The notes below the pieces were generated by a model. It saw only the letters and a list, made by a program, of their open reading frames with translations, was not told where the DNA came from and made no database searches. A program made the position numbers and the translations under genes. A DNA stretch of 64,000 bases from positions 62,001 through 126,000 of the forward strand of contig NZ_CAKZLP010000054.1 in assembly GCF_937127095.1 (NCBI RefSeq). Reading direction: 5' to 3'. This document shows positions 32,452 to 41,735 of this stretch, in pieces (position 1 is the stretch's first letter; each line of letters begins with the position of its first letter). Source of the DNA: an uncultured Amphritea sp. Its GTDB lineage: Bacteria; Pseudomonadota; Gammaproteobacteria; Pseudomonadales; Balneatricaceae.

Positions 32452-34215
32452 CTACCCCTCTGCTTGTTGCGGCGGCTGCAGCAGGTGGGTGATCAGCGCC
32501 CGCAGTTTGCCTGGTTTAACCGGTTTATTCAGCACCGGCAGTTGGCGTTCGCGGAACAGCTTTCGCCCCTCCGGCGAACGGTCTGCGGTAATGATAGCGG
32601 CGGGGATATCATAGCCAGCAAACGCTCGCACCTGATCGACCGCTTCCACCCCGGTGGCATTATTATTCAGATGAAAGTCCGCGAGAATCAGCTGCGGCTC
32701 TACCCCTTTACGCAGATATTTTTCAATCGCCTCGGCCGGATCGATAGCAACATAGACTTCACAGCTCCACTGTTGCAACAGCGCCTTCATACTCACCAGA
32801 ATATCCGCTTCATTATCAATCACCAGAATCGGCCGACCACTCAGATCCTGATGAACCATCTGCTGCGGCTGCAGGATCGCCTCTACAGTATCGCTGCTGA
32901 CAGGCACGGAAACGCTAAACATGGTCCCCTTGCCAGGCCGGGAGCTAATCCGGATCGGGTGATCCAGCATACCAGCGATCCGTTCAACAATCGCCAGCCC
33001 CAGTCCTACCCCCTTGCGGCCGGTCTGATACTGATGATCAATCTGCTGGAACTCTTTGAAGATATCCTCAAGCTTATCTTCGGGAATACCGGGACCGGTA
33101 TCCCATACCTGCAGCTCAAGGTGGTCTCCCCGGCGGCGAACTCCCAGCAACACCCTGCCTGCCGGGGTATAGCGAAAGGCGTTGCTGAGAAAGTTGCGCA
33201 GTACACGCATCAATAAACGGCTATCACTGCGAATATTAAGACCACTGCCCAGCACCCGCAGCGACACAGAACGCTGTTCTGCCACCGGTTGAAACTCCAC
33301 CTGTAGCATGCGGAACAGATAATTCAGCGGGATACTGGTCAGGTCAGGTTGCACCGCATTCTGATCCAGCCGGGAGATATCCAGAAGATCACTCAGCAAC
33401 TCTTCAGCCCCCTCCAGCGCCATATGAATCCGCTCAACCAGATGATTATTTTCTGCTGCCAGTTCCCGCTCCTGCAGCGTAGATACCAGTAAGCGGGCGG
33501 CATTCAGCGGTTGCAGCAGATCATGACTGGCCGCGGCCAGGTATTTATCTTTACTCTTATTCGCCTGTTCGGCGGCATCCCGGGCCTCTTTAAGCGCCTG
33601 CTCAATGACACGCCGCTCATTGATTTCGTTCACCAGTTTGTGGTTCAGCGAGACCAGCTCCTCGGTGCGCTCGTCTACCCGCTGTTCCAACTCTTCATTG
33701 AGCTTCTTTAACTTATTCTGGGCCTTCTTACGTTCGGTGATATCGGCAACAAACGCCTCCATCAGGCCACCCTGATCATCATCCTTTATCAGCACATTGA
33801 GCGACACATCAACGGCACTGCCATCCTGACGTAACAACCGGGTTTCATAGCCAAACAGCTTGCCGTACAGCTTCAGCTTTTCCAGTAACAAAGGATATTC
33901 ACCGGTATCAAACAGCAAACCCGAAGCAAATGAGTCAACCCGACTGCACAGCTGTTGCGGGTCGGTATAACCACAGATTCTCGCCAGCGCCGGGTTTGCG
34001 GCAATCAGGCCGCTATCAAACCGGGCCTGAAAAATACCATGCTGCGCATTTTCAAAGATCGACTTATATCGGTTACGCTCATCTTCAAGCTCTTCAATCT
34101 TAGCGACCAGTTCAGGATAGTGACTCTTGCGGGCTGACTGTCCGCCCAGCCCCATCAGACTCTCTATAGTGAGCCTGTCGCTGGGAGAGTACTCAGCCTC
34201 AGAGCGCTTCTTCAT
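32452..34215 (-). CDS. PAS hybrid sensor histidine kinase, ErcS'/NahK-like
   Basis: Cytoplasmic signalling kinase of 587 residues. Order: PAS sensor (about 50-165), coiled coil (170-230), HisKA with phospho-His in AASHDLLQPLNAARLL (near 240), HATPase with NAFRYTPAGRV, DTGPGIPEDKL and GLGLAIVERI, then a receiver domain with phospho-Asp in LILADFHLNNNATGV. There is no membrane segment. This architecture and its adjacency to ercA match P. aeruginosa ErcS', part of the ethanol-oxidation regulatory network. ATG 34215 has GAGG 6 nt upstream and overlaps ercA by 17 bases, so the two are coupled. The cognate output regulator is not in the window. Confidence 0.85.
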   Translation of the reverse strand: MKKRSEAEYSPSDRLTIESLMGLGGQSARKSHYPELVAKIEELEDERNRYKSIFENAQHGIFQARFDSGLIAANPALARICGYTDPQQLCSRVDSFASGLLFDTGEYPLLLEKLKLYGKLFGYETRLLRQDGSAVDVSLNVLIKDDDQGGLMEAFVADITERKKAQNKLKKLNEELEQRVDERTEELVSLNHKLVNEINERRVIEQALKEARDAAEQANKSKDKYLAAASHDLLQPLNAARLLVSTLQERELAAENNHLVERIHMALEGAEELLSDLLDISRLDQNAVQPDLTSIPLNYLFRMLQVEFQPVAEQRSVSLRVLGSGLNIRSDSRLLMRVLRNFLSNAFRYTPAGRVLLGVRRRGDHLELQVWDTGPGIPEDKLEDIFKEFQQIDHQYQTGRKGVGLGLAIVERIAGMLDHPIRISSRPGKGTMFSVSVPVSSDTVEAILQPQQMVHQDLSGRPILVIDNEADILVSMKALLQQWSCEVYVAIDPAEAIEKYLRKGVEPQLILADFHLNNNATGVEAVDQVRAFAGYDIPAAIITADRSPEGRKLFRERQLPVLNKPVKPGKLRALITHLLQPPQQAEG

Positions 34216-35362
34216 ACACGACCTCGACATCCCGCTTACTCGATCTGCGCGGATTGGTCAGAATACAGGGGTCCTTGATCGCTTTAGCTGACAGGGTTGG
34301 GATATCGCTGAGGTTAACCCCCCGCGAGGCAAGCCCTTCGAACAAACCGACATCACGCTTAAGTTTAATCACCCGCTCCTGTAAGCGTTTGTGCACCATC
34401 TGGTTGTTCATTCCCCGGGTATCAATGCCCATAGTTTCAGCGACGACACGAAACTTATCTTCAGCGGATTTGAAATTAAAACCGATCACATGTTCCAGCA
34501 GCATCGCGTTGCACATCCCATGGGGCAGATCGAGAAAACCACCCAAACTGTGGGACATCGCATGCACTGCCCCGAGAATCGCATTAGAAAATGCCAGACC
34601 CGCCTTCATACTGCCGAGCATCACCTGCTCCCGCAGCTTCAGATCGGTCGGGTCTTTCACCAGTGCCACCAGATTGTCATTCACCAGTTTAATCGCATCC
34701 AGCGCGTGCATGTCGGTGAGTGGACCAGACCCTGTAGAGACAAACGCTTCAATCGCATGCACCAGCGCATCCACCCCAGTACAAGCGGTGAGAAAAGGGT
34801 CCATGGTGACTGTTGTTTCAGGATCGATCAGGGACACATCCGGCACCACCGCTTTACTGACAATGGAGATTTTCATCCTCTCCTGCTGGTCATTAATGAT
34901 GGCAAACTGTGAAACATCGGCAGACGTTCCAGCGGTAGTGGGGATAAAGATCAGCGGCGGGATGGCCATCTCTATGGTATCCACACCTTCAAACTCGAGA
35001 ATATGGCGGTTGTGGGTCGCTACGATGCCAATTCCTTTAGCGCAATCCATTGGGCTTCCGCCGCCAACGGCGACAATCAGATTACAGCCATGCTGGGTAT
35101 AAATCTGAGCGCCCTTCATCACCTCTTCGGAACGGGGATTGGGGGATACGTCGGTAAACAGCTCATACTCAAAACCGGCCATCTGCAGATCCTGGGCAAT
35201 CTCATCAACCCAACCGGCAGCCTTAACGCCCGGGTCAGATACCAGCAAAATTTTGCGCGCGCCAAAAGAGCGGGCAAAGTTGGCTACGGTTTTTCTGGCG
35301 CCAGCTCCAAAGACAATTTCGGGGGCGACAAATTTGCGCAGATTAGCGATGTCATCACTCAT
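34199..35362 (-). CDS. ercA: iron-containing alcohol dehydrogenase ErcA
   Basis: Fe-type alcohol dehydrogenase of 387 residues, the length of Pseudomonas ErcA. NAD site GGGSPMDCAKGIGIVATHN, conserved IPTTAGTSADVSQFAI, and metal ligands in GVDALVHAIEAFVS and AVHAMSHSLGGFLDLPHGMCNAMLLEH. In P. aeruginosa ErcA acts in the regulation of PQQ-ethanol oxidation rather than being the main catabolic enzyme. The overlap with an ErcS'-like kinase supports the same role here. The typical C-terminal IKDPCILTNPRRSSKRDVE is present. It is only about 47% or less like the alcohol dehydrogenase at 17878 by eye, so it is a distinct subgroup. Confidence 0.82.
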   Translation of the reverse strand: MSDDIANLRKFVAPEIVFGAGARKTVANFARSFGARKILLVSDPGVKAAGWVDEIAQDLQMAGFEYELFTDVSPNPRSEEVMKGAQIYTQHGCNLIVAVGGGSPMDCAKGIGIVATHNRHILEFEGVDTIEMAIPPLIFIPTTAGTSADVSQFAIINDQQERMKISIVSKAVVPDVSLIDPETTVTMDPFLTACTGVDALVHAIEAFVSTGSGPLTDMHALDAIKLVNDNLVALVKDPTDLKLREQVMLGSMKAGLAFSNAILGAVHAMSHSLGGFLDLPHGMCNAMLLEHVIGFNFKSAEDKFRVVAETMGIDTRGMNNQMVHKRLQERVIKLKRDVGLFEGLASRGVNLSDIPTLSAKAIKDPCILTNPRRSSKRDVEVVYEEAL

Positions 35363-35460
35363 TTCAGGTTCCGGCTAAGGCGTTATCGCCATCAGTGTTA
35401 TTGTTGTTCTATCGCATCATTAGCAATGCGCAAGGAGATGATTATATCAGTGTCACAGAC

Positions 35461-35488
35461 ATAAAAAAGGCGACCCGTGGTCGCCTTT
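35461..35488 (-). terminator. rho-independent terminator of htpG
   Basis: A 10-bp stem (AAAGGCGACC, 35466-35475, with 35479-35488) and a 3-nt loop. The leftward transcript then runs into TTTTTTAT. Confidence 0.85.
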
Positions 35489-35509
35489 AGGAACAGAAAT
35501 GATAACCGC

Positions 35510-37417
35510 TTAATTGATCAGATTCAGCAGCAGTTTATTCAGACGGCTAACATAGGCAGCGGGATCATCCAGCTGACCGCCTGCGGCCAGTTGCGCCTGC
35601 TCAAACACCACCAGCGCCAGCTCACCAAAACGATCCTCATCGGCTTCATGATCCAGCTTGCTGATCAGTGGGTGCTCAGGATTGATCTCAAAGATCGGCT
35701 TGCTTTCAGGCACGGCCTGACCGGCGGCTTCCATGATCTTACGCATCTGCATACCCATATCATAGGCACCCAGTACCACACAGGCAGGTGAATCAGTCAG
35801 ACGATGAGTGATACGTACTTCACTCACCTGAGCATCAAGGCTGCTCTTAAGGCGTTCGACCAGACCTTCCAGTTCTTTGGCGGTCTCCTCGTGAGCCTTC
35901 TTCTCCTCTTCGTTCTCGGTTTCACCCAGAACCAGCTCACCTTTGCTGACATCCTGGAATGATTTACCCTCGAAGTCGAACAGCTGGCTCATCAGCCACT
36001 CATCGACACGATCGGACATCAGCAGTACTTCGATACCCTTCTTACGGAAGATTTCGAGGTGCGGGCTGTTCTTAGCCGTATTGTAGTTTTCAGCAACGGC
36101 GTAATAGATCTTCTCCTGACCTTCCTGCATGCGGGCAATATAATCGTCCAGCGATACACTCTGTTCAGCGGAGTTGTTATGCGTCGAAGCGAAACGCAGC
36201 AGTTTAAGAACGGTATCTTTATTGGCGTGATCTTCCGCCGGTCCCTCTTTCAGCACTTCACCGAACTCGGTCCAGAATTTAGCGTACTGTTCTGGATCAT
36301 TCTTAGCCAGTTTACCCAACATATCCAGTGAACGCTTAGTCAGCTGAGTTTTCAGCTTATCAACTACAGGGTCTTTCTGCAGAATTTCACGGGAAACGTT
36401 AAGGGAGAGATCGCTGGTATCTACTACACCTTTAATGAAGCGCAGATACATCGGCAGGAACTGGTCCGCCTGATCCATAATAAAGACGCGCTGTACGTAA
36501 AGCTTCAGTCCACGGGGAGTATCACGGTTCCACAGATCATAAGGGGCATGAGCCGGTACATAGAGCAGACTGGTGTAATCCAGCTTACCCTCTACCCGGT
36601 TATGGCTCCACTTCATCGGGTCCTGAAAATCATGGGAGATATGCTTGTAAAACTCCTTAAACTCATCGTCGCTGATATCGCTTTTAGAACGGGTCCAGAG
36701 CGCGGTCGCAGAGTTTACGGTTTCATCTTCAGGCGCAGCAGGTTCTTCACCCTCTTCCACCGGCGCCGCTTCTTTCTGCATAATCACCGGCAGAGAGATA
36801 TGATCAGAATACTTACGCACCAGACTGCGCAGACGGTAGCTGTTAGCAAATTCCAGCTCATCCTCTTTCAGATGCAGAATAATGGTGGTACCGCGTTGCG
36901 CCTTTTCGATATTGGCAACGGTAAACTCACCTTCACCCTTAGACACCCAGTGCACACCTTCAGAAGCAGACTGGCCTGCACGGCGGGTAATCACTTCTAC
37001 CTCATCGGCGACGATAAACGCAGAGTAGAAGCCGACACCAAACTGACCGATCAACTGAGAGTCTTTCTTCTGGTCACCGCTCAGTTGAGAGAGAAACTGA
37101 GAGGTGCCGGATTTAGCAATCGTCCCCAGATGCTCAATCACATCCTGACGGGTCATACCGATACCGTTGTCATCGATAGTAATGGTTTTTGCTTTCTCAT
37201 CGAATTCGATGCGAATACGCAGATCGCCATCACCTTCATAGAGGTCATCGTTGGACAGTGCTTCAAACCGCAGTTTATCCGCTGCATCGGATGCGTTAGA
37301 GATCAATTCCCGAAGAAAGATCTCTTTATTTGAATACAGAGAGTGGATCATCAGGTGAAGCAGTTGCTTCACTTCGGTTTGAAAGCCAAGAGTTTCCTGC
37401 TGAGTTTCTGTGCTCAT
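35510..37417 (-). CDS. htpG: Hsp90-family chaperone HtpG
   Basis: ATP-dependent cytosolic chaperone of 635 residues. The GHKL ATPase domain shows [42 protein letters not shown] and [16 protein letters not shown]; the middle domain contains [10 protein letters not shown] and [11 protein letters not shown]. The C-terminal dimerisation domain is full length. The acidic linker ([11 protein letters not shown]) lies between N and middle domains. Upstream is a near-consensus sigma-32 promoter, so it is heat-inducible. It is monocistronic with its own terminator. Confidence 0.97.
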   Translation of the reverse strand: MSTETQQETLGFQTEVKQLLHLMIHSLYSNKEIFLRELISNASDAADKLRFEALSNDDLYEGDGDLRIRIEFDEKAKTITIDDNGIGMTRQDVIEHLGTIAKSGTSQFLSQLSGDQKKDSQLIGQFGVGFYSAFIVADEVEVITRRAGQSASEGVHWVSKGEGEFTVANIEKAQRGTTIILHLKEDELEFANSYRLRSLVRKYSDHISLPVIMQKEAAPVEEGEEPAAPEDETVNSATALWTRSKSDISDDEFKEFYKHISHDFQDPMKWSHNRVEGKLDYTSLLYVPAHAPYDLWNRDTPRGLKLYVQRVFIMDQADQFLPMYLRFIKGVVDTSDLSLNVSREILQKDPVVDKLKTQLTKRSLDMLGKLAKNDPEQYAKFWTEFGEVLKEGPAEDHANKDTVLKLLRFASTHNNSAEQSVSLDDYIARMQEGQEKIYYAVAENYNTAKNSPHLEIFRKKGIEVLLMSDRVDEWLMSQLFDFEGKSFQDVSKGELVLGETENEEEKKAHEETAKELEGLVERLKSSLDAQVSEVRITHRLTDSPACVVLGAYDMGMQMRKIMEAAGQAVPESKPIFEINPEHPLISKLDHEADEDRFGELALVVFEQAQLAAGGQLDDPAAYVSRLNKLLLNLIN

Positions 37418-37480
37418 CTATCAATTCCCAATCTTACTGTTACAAAGATTTACTGTTTAAACGAAAATCGTTGACAGTAA

Positions 37481-37508
37481 AGATGGGGCCAGCCCCTCCC
37501 TTTTCAAG
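37481..37508 (-). promoter_or_regulatory. sigma-32 (RpoH) heat-shock promoter of htpG
   Basis: Read leftward: CTTGAAA (37508-37502), 13-nt spacer, CCCCATCT (37488-37481). This matches the RpoH consensus CTTGAAA-N11-15-CCCCATNT at every conserved base and lies about 65 nt before the htpG start. Confidence 0.88.
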
Positions 37509-37535
37509 GGGCTATCAGGGAAAAAGCGGCACAAA

Positions 37536-38246
37536 TTAATCCATGCGACTGATGACCAGCTGCCGCAACGTACTGGAATTAAACTCCCGACGGTAGAGAA
37601 TGATAACCACACCACCAGCCATCAGCATAAACAGCCAGGGGTTAATAAACCATGCCAGAACAGAGAGACTGAAGTAGTAAGTACGCAGCCCCAGGTTAAA
37701 ATTATTAGCCGCCATTGAACTCATAATCGCCAGGCGCGTGGCGTGGGATTTCATTTCCGTCTCGGTCGCATCGTTTGGCTGAGGTGCACCGCCTATCATG
37801 ACTGAGGTGAAACCATACTGGCGTAAACTCCAGGTGAATTTCAGAAACGCATAGACAAACAGACAGATCAGCACCAGCAGTTTAAGTTCCCATTCGGTTT
37901 TGGTTGCATGGCTGGCAAAGGGGATATCGCCGATCACATCGATCGCTTTATCGGTCGACCCCAGCACCGTCATCAGGCCCGCTAAAATAAGCATGGTGGA
38001 TGAAGCAAAAAATGATACGCTACGCTCCAGATTAGCAATGGCTGCTGTATCAGCGATACGCACCTCTCGGTGCAACATCCGCGTCATCCATTCGAGGCGA
38101 TAGTTATGCATTACGCTGGCCAGACAGTGAGTGTCCCGGGCACGTTTGCGGGTATAGGTGTTATAACCCTTGAAACAGAGCAGAAACCAGCACAGCGCCA
38201 GCAGGTTAAGCCAGTTTGTTTCTAAAAAACCTATCAGCTGTTCCAT
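37536..38246 (-). CDS. DUF599 family inner-membrane protein
   Basis: A 236-residue integral membrane protein with about five hydrophobic segments. DUF599 features include the N-terminal helix NWLNLLALCWFLLCFKGYNTY, followed by a charged HNYRLEWMTRMLHREVRIADTAAIANLERSVSFFASSTML stretch (read in parts), then KFTWSLRQYGFTSVMIG and NNFNLGLRTYYFSLSVLAWF. Function is unknown. ATG 38246 has AGGAAC 4 nt upstream; the frame is open to 38318, where it would overlap the divergent EamA gene. Confidence 0.8.
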   Translation of the reverse strand: MEQLIGFLETNWLNLLALCWFLLCFKGYNTYTRKRARDTHCLASVMHNYRLEWMTRMLHREVRIADTAAIANLERSVSFFASSTMLILAGLMTVLGSTDKAIDVIGDIPFASHATKTEWELKLLVLICLFVYAFLKFTWSLRQYGFTSVMIGGAPQPNDATETEMKSHATRLAIMSSMAANNFNLGLRTYYFSLSVLAWFINPWLFMLMAGGVVIILYRREFNSSTLRQLVISRMD

Positions 38247-38306
38247 GCGTGTTCCTGAAAAAGAAAATGTAAAGCTATTGTAATTAAAGCAACAGGATAG
38301 ACAACC

Positions 38307-39170
38307 TTGATCAAACAATATTCGAACCTGTTGCTCGGTGCGGCCCTGGCACTGGCGACCACGATGATTATGAGTCTGGCTGCGGCTGCCACAAAATACA
38401 CAGCCAGCCTGGTATCAATCGAGCAGATCGTATTAGTACAATATCTCATCTGTACACTGATAATGCTGCCCTGGCTGGGGCGCAAAGGCGTTCATGTTCT
38501 TAAAACCGAAAAATCCTGGCTACATCTGGCCCGGGGCGTTTCCGGATGGCTGTGTTTCTACACCTACTATCTTGCTCTGAATGAGATCCCCCTGGGTGAG
38601 GCCGCATTACTGAGAAATGCAGCGCCGTTAATTGTGCCGCTAGTCGTTCTCCTCTTACTTAAATACCGGATGCCGCTACTAAACTGGTTACCGGTTGTGA
38701 TCGGTTTTATCGGCATAGCCCTGGTACTCAAGCCCGATGGCAGCCGTTTTGATCCATGGCATATTGCGGCGGTGGCTTCCGCTATTTTCTTATCAGTGTC
38801 CATCGTCACCACCCGGATGTTGACCCAGACAGAGCCAACGAACCGGATTCTGTTTTACTATTTTGCGCTCTCGGCACTGTTTTCCCTGCCCCTGGCAGTA
38901 GCAGACTGGCAACCGGTTCCAGTTGCCAGCGTCCCCCTGATGATCGGGATAAGCTTATCGATCTGGTGTACCATGTGGCTCTACACCAAAGCCTACAGCT
39001 ACGCCAAAGCCACCGTGATCGCACCGATCAGTTATGTTGGCGTGCTGTTTGCCGGGCTGCTGGGCTGGCTTTTCTGGCAGCAGGTTCCTGATATGATGTC
39101 GGTTATCGGCGCGGCACTAGTGATTAGCGGCGGTATCGGTTCGGTATGGCTGGGAAGGGAGAAAAACTGA
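38307..39170 (+). CDS. EamA/DMT superfamily transporter
   Basis: A 287-residue carrier with ten predicted helices in two EamA repeats (about 10-140 and 150-283). The first-repeat signature GWLCFYTYYLALNEIPLGEAALLRNAAPLIV and the second-repeat TKAYSYAKATVIAPISYVGVLFAGLLGWLFW are clear (each read in pieces). It probably exports a metabolite or amino acid; the substrate is unknown. Translation seems to begin at TTG 38307, with AGGA 9 nt upstream; the next in-frame ATG would delete most of helix 1. It overlaps the following DUF3301 gene by one base. Confidence 0.85.
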   Translation: MIKQYSNLLLGAALALATTMIMSLAAAATKYTASLVSIEQIVLVQYLICTLIMLPWLGRKGVHVLKTEKSWLHLARGVSGWLCFYTYYLALNEIPLGEAALLRNAAPLIVPLVVLLLLKYRMPLLNWLPVVIGFIGIALVLKPDGSRFDPWHIAAVASAIFLSVSIVTTRMLTQTEPTNRILFYYFALSALFSLPLAVADWQPVPVASVPLMIGISLSIWCTMWLYTKAYSYAKATVIAPISYVGVLFAGLLGWLFWQQVPDMMSVIGAALVISGGIGSVWLGREKN

Positions 39171-39487
39171 TGTACCTGGAAATAGCTGATCTGTTCTGGC
39201 TCACGCTGATTGTGCTGCTTCTGTTGCACTGGTGGCAGTCGCTTAAAGTTAAGGAGATCGCACTTAAAGCAGCCAGTAACCACTGTAAAGAATTAGATCT
39301 TCAGTTACTGGACCAAAGCGTCTATCTGCGTGGCCTTTGGCTAAAACGCGATGACAATGGCAAGCTCAAAATCTGGCGTTCCTATCTGTTCGAGTTTACC
39401 GCCACCGGTGAAGACCGCGCCCGTGGCAGGGTTATTCTGTTAGGTCTAAGGGTCACCGGAATCACGCTGGATGCCCACCGAATCTGA
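39170..39487 (+). CDS. DUF3301 family protein
   Basis: A 105-residue protein with a single N-terminal membrane helix (LFWLTLIVLLLLHWW) and a small basic cytoplasmic domain containing ALKAASNHCKELDLQLLDQSV and KIWRSYLFEFTATGEDR, the DUF3301 pattern. Function is unknown. Its ATG overlaps the stop of the EamA gene (TGATG), so translation is coupled. Confidence 0.82.
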   Translation: MYLEIADLFWLTLIVLLLLHWWQSLKVKEIALKAASNHCKELDLQLLDQSVYLRGLWLKRDDNGKLKIWRSYLFEFTATGEDRARGRVILLGLRVTGITLDAHRI

Positions 39488-39737
39488 CCACTGCGCCCCA
39501 TAAAAGCATCCTTTAGTGTTGATCTACTCCTCCGATCTACCCATCATCATAACAGCTGGAATCAGACCTTTTGATCTGCTAGGGTCTGCGTTTCCATCGA
39601 TGAGAAGAATAACGGTTACGGCAGGTTGGGTTATCTCAGTTTAAGATGCCAAACCATTGATCTAGTGCAGTCATCTTAGTTGCTTTAACTGGATGGTATA
39701 ACAATAGTAAAAGCAGAGAAGTTGTGAGAAAGCCGTC

Positions 39738-40748
39738 ATGCCAGAATTAGACGACCTGTTAGAAAAAATTGATCAGAAAGAGTTTGTTCGACTATCTTCG
39801 GATATCCGCGCGGTTTTTCATCAGCATCAACACTGGTTTAACTCCCTCAATCTGGCGCTGATCACCCACGAAACAACGCTTTCAGAAGAGGACTACTGTT
39901 GCTGCGCTCATACCCGCTGCGCGTTTGGTCAGTGGATCCAGAAAACGTTGGATAATCCTATTTTTCGACACCCATTCTTTTTCAAACTCGAGAAGCAGCA
40001 CAAAAGTTTTCATAAGATCGCAAGCCAACTGATCAATGACCTGAACGCGCAGCAGCCCCTCAATGTGACGGTCTATAAACAGCTTATTCAGGCGCAGCAG
40101 ATGCTATCAACTCAACTGCTTAACTTGTTCGAGTTCAGTGTTGTCACTAACGGTCAATTTGATGCAATTACCGGACTGATGAATCGTCGCAGTGTGAATG
40201 CGGTTCTTGCATACGAGAAATACAGAATGTCCCGCAATCAAACCAGTCGCTGCTGTATTGCACTGGTTGATATTGATCATTTTAAACTGGTTAACGATAC
40301 CTATGGCCATGACATAGGAGACTATGCGCTGGCGCAGGTCGCGTCAATTCTGCAGACTGTTACACGGCAAAGCGATACAGTCTCCCGTTTTGGGGGCGAG
40401 GAGTTCCTTTTCGTATTACCCGATATAAGCCTGGACGAAGCAATAACCAGCATAGAGCGGGTGCGGCGTAAGCTGGCTGAAACACCGCTGGAACTGTGCC
40501 AGGAAATGATTACGATTACCGCTTCGTTCGGCATCACCCAATTATGCAACGATTGCGATATTGAGCACTCAATCAAAAGGGCCGACGAAGCGCTATATCT
40601 GGCCAAACACATGGGCCGCAACCGCAGCGGTTATGTTGATATCGACAGTTTTTCAGAAGCCGACCGTCTGATCGCCCTGGGAGAGATCAACCCTGAATTT
40701 CAAACGATGCTGTCCCGATACTGTAAGCTAGTAAACTCAGAGCTGTAA
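39738..40748 (+). CDS. diguanylate cyclase with CZB zinc-sensor domain (DgcZ-like)
   Basis: Synthesises cyclic di-GMP under zinc control. Residues 20-130 form a chemoreceptor zinc-binding (CZB) domain with candidate ligands His32 (HQHW), Cys61 (CAFGQWI), His88 and His92 (EKQHKSFHKIA). Residues 145-305 are a GGDEF domain with active-site GGEEF (219-223) and an inhibitory RxxD site (Arg210-Asp213). The plan matches E. coli DgcZ (YdeH). Four extra Cys in DYCCCAHTRC are unusual and might widen metal or redox sensing. It is a lone gene converging on the methyltransferase gene, which it overlaps by 12 bases. Confidence 0.9.
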   Translation: MPELDDLLEKIDQKEFVRLSSDIRAVFHQHQHWFNSLNLALITHETTLSEEDYCCCAHTRCAFGQWIQKTLDNPIFRHPFFFKLEKQHKSFHKIASQLINDLNAQQPLNVTVYKQLIQAQQMLSTQLLNLFEFSVVTNGQFDAITGLMNRRSVNAVLAYEKYRMSRNQTSRCCIALVDIDHFKLVNDTYGHDIGDYALAQVASILQTVTRQSDTVSRFGGEEFLFVLPDISLDEAITSIERVRRKLAETPLELCQEMITITASFGITQLCNDCDIEHSIKRADEALYLAKHMGRNRSGYVDIDSFSEADRLIALGEINPEFQTMLSRYCKLVNSEL

Positions 40749-41735
40749 CACCAGAAGCTTAAGCGGAAACTGTCCATCCGGAGAGGGAAAGTCGCTCTCC
40801 GGCTCAAGACGGGTCACTTGCTGTACCGAACATCCGGCCTTATCAACACAACGCAAGACAATATCCAGCCAGTCGTCATAGGCAACACTGGCGACATTAT
40901 TAGCACACAGCAACTGTCCACCAGGCCGGGTTGCGAGTAATGCGGGTTTCAACACGCTGGGATAATCACGGATCAGATCGACGGTGCCAAAAACACTTTT
41001 TGCCCAGCGAGGCGGGTCAAGAAACACCAGATCAAACTGCTCTTCATCAATCCTGGGGAAAGGCTTCGGCTTACGTCCACGTCCCACTCGCTGCTTAATC
41101 GGGATACCCGCCAACTGCTTGGCGGCGGTAAAAAAGTCACTTTGAAAAAACTCGATCTGCTGCTCATTCAGATTGTTAAGCCGGGCGTTTTCCCGGCCGA
41201 CATCCAGCGAACGGGTGGAGAAATCGACATTCAATACCCTAGTCGCACCCGCGACAGCGGCGACAACACCGACACCACAGGTATATGAAAACAGGTTTAA
41301 CACCGATTTGCCTGCTGCGTTTTGCTGAATCCAGCGACGACCGGCACGCATATCAAGAAACAGTAAAGGGTCCTGCCCCTCATGTTTGCCCTTTACCCGA
41401 TAACTAACCCCCAGTTCATGGGCAACCCCTTCCCGGTTATCGACCCGGTAATCATCACTACGCCGCGAGTTTGCCGAGCTGCGATCGTTGTATACCATTT
41501 CCAGCGAGCAGTTAAGAAACGCTTCAACCGTACTGTGAATCAACTCACAATCGCCATTACTGATCGTCTCATGGAAGGTCTGAATCAGTAACTGCGGACC
41601 ATAGCGGTCAACGGTCAGGCCGGGAACTCCCTCATTGACCCCATGAAACAAACGATAGCAATCACTGTTTTCAGCGTGTAGCGTTTGCAGTAACGGGCTG
41701 CGACTAACCAGCGCCGCTTGAATCAGATCAAACAT
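40737..41735 (-). CDS. class I SAM methyltransferase, RlmI/RlmK-like (rRNA cytosine type)
   Basis: A 332-residue protein with a Rossmann SAM-binding site NLFSYTCGVGVVAAVAGATRVLNVD and a catalytic-type motif VFLDPPRWAKS. The PUA-less N-terminus begins with a substrate-side domain containing RLFHGVNEGVPGLTVDRYG and LFLDMRAGRRWI, as in the COG1092 rRNA m5C methyltransferases. A basic insert (KQRVGRGRKPKPFPR) may aid RNA contact. The precise target base is unknown. It shares one base with the upstream LON-domain gene (TGATG). Confidence 0.83.
   Translation of the reverse strand: MFDLIQAALVSRSPLLQTLHAENSDCYRLFHGVNEGVPGLTVDRYGPQLLIQTFHETISNGDCELIHSTVEAFLNCSLEMVYNDRSSANSRRSDDYRVDNREGVAHELGVSYRVKGKHEGQDPLLFLDMRAGRRWIQQNAAGKSVLNLFSYTCGVGVVAAVAGATRVLNVDFSTRSLDVGRENARLNNLNEQQIEFFQSDFFTAAKQLAGIPIKQRVGRGRKPKPFPRIDEEQFDLVFLDPPRWAKSVFGTVDLIRDYPSVLKPALLATRPGGQLLCANNVASVAYDDWLDIVLRCVDKAGCSVQQVTRLEPESDFPSPDGQFPLKLLVLQL

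Noticed and set aside
17878..35362. The two iron alcohol dehydrogenases as a recent duplication
   Set aside because: They differ at most positions outside the metal and NAD motifs and fall into different subgroups (YiaY-like and ErcA-like), so recent duplication is not supported.
36548..37333. 261-codon frame opposite htpG
   Set aside because: Antisense shadow of a highly conserved gene; no start signal or protein family pattern.
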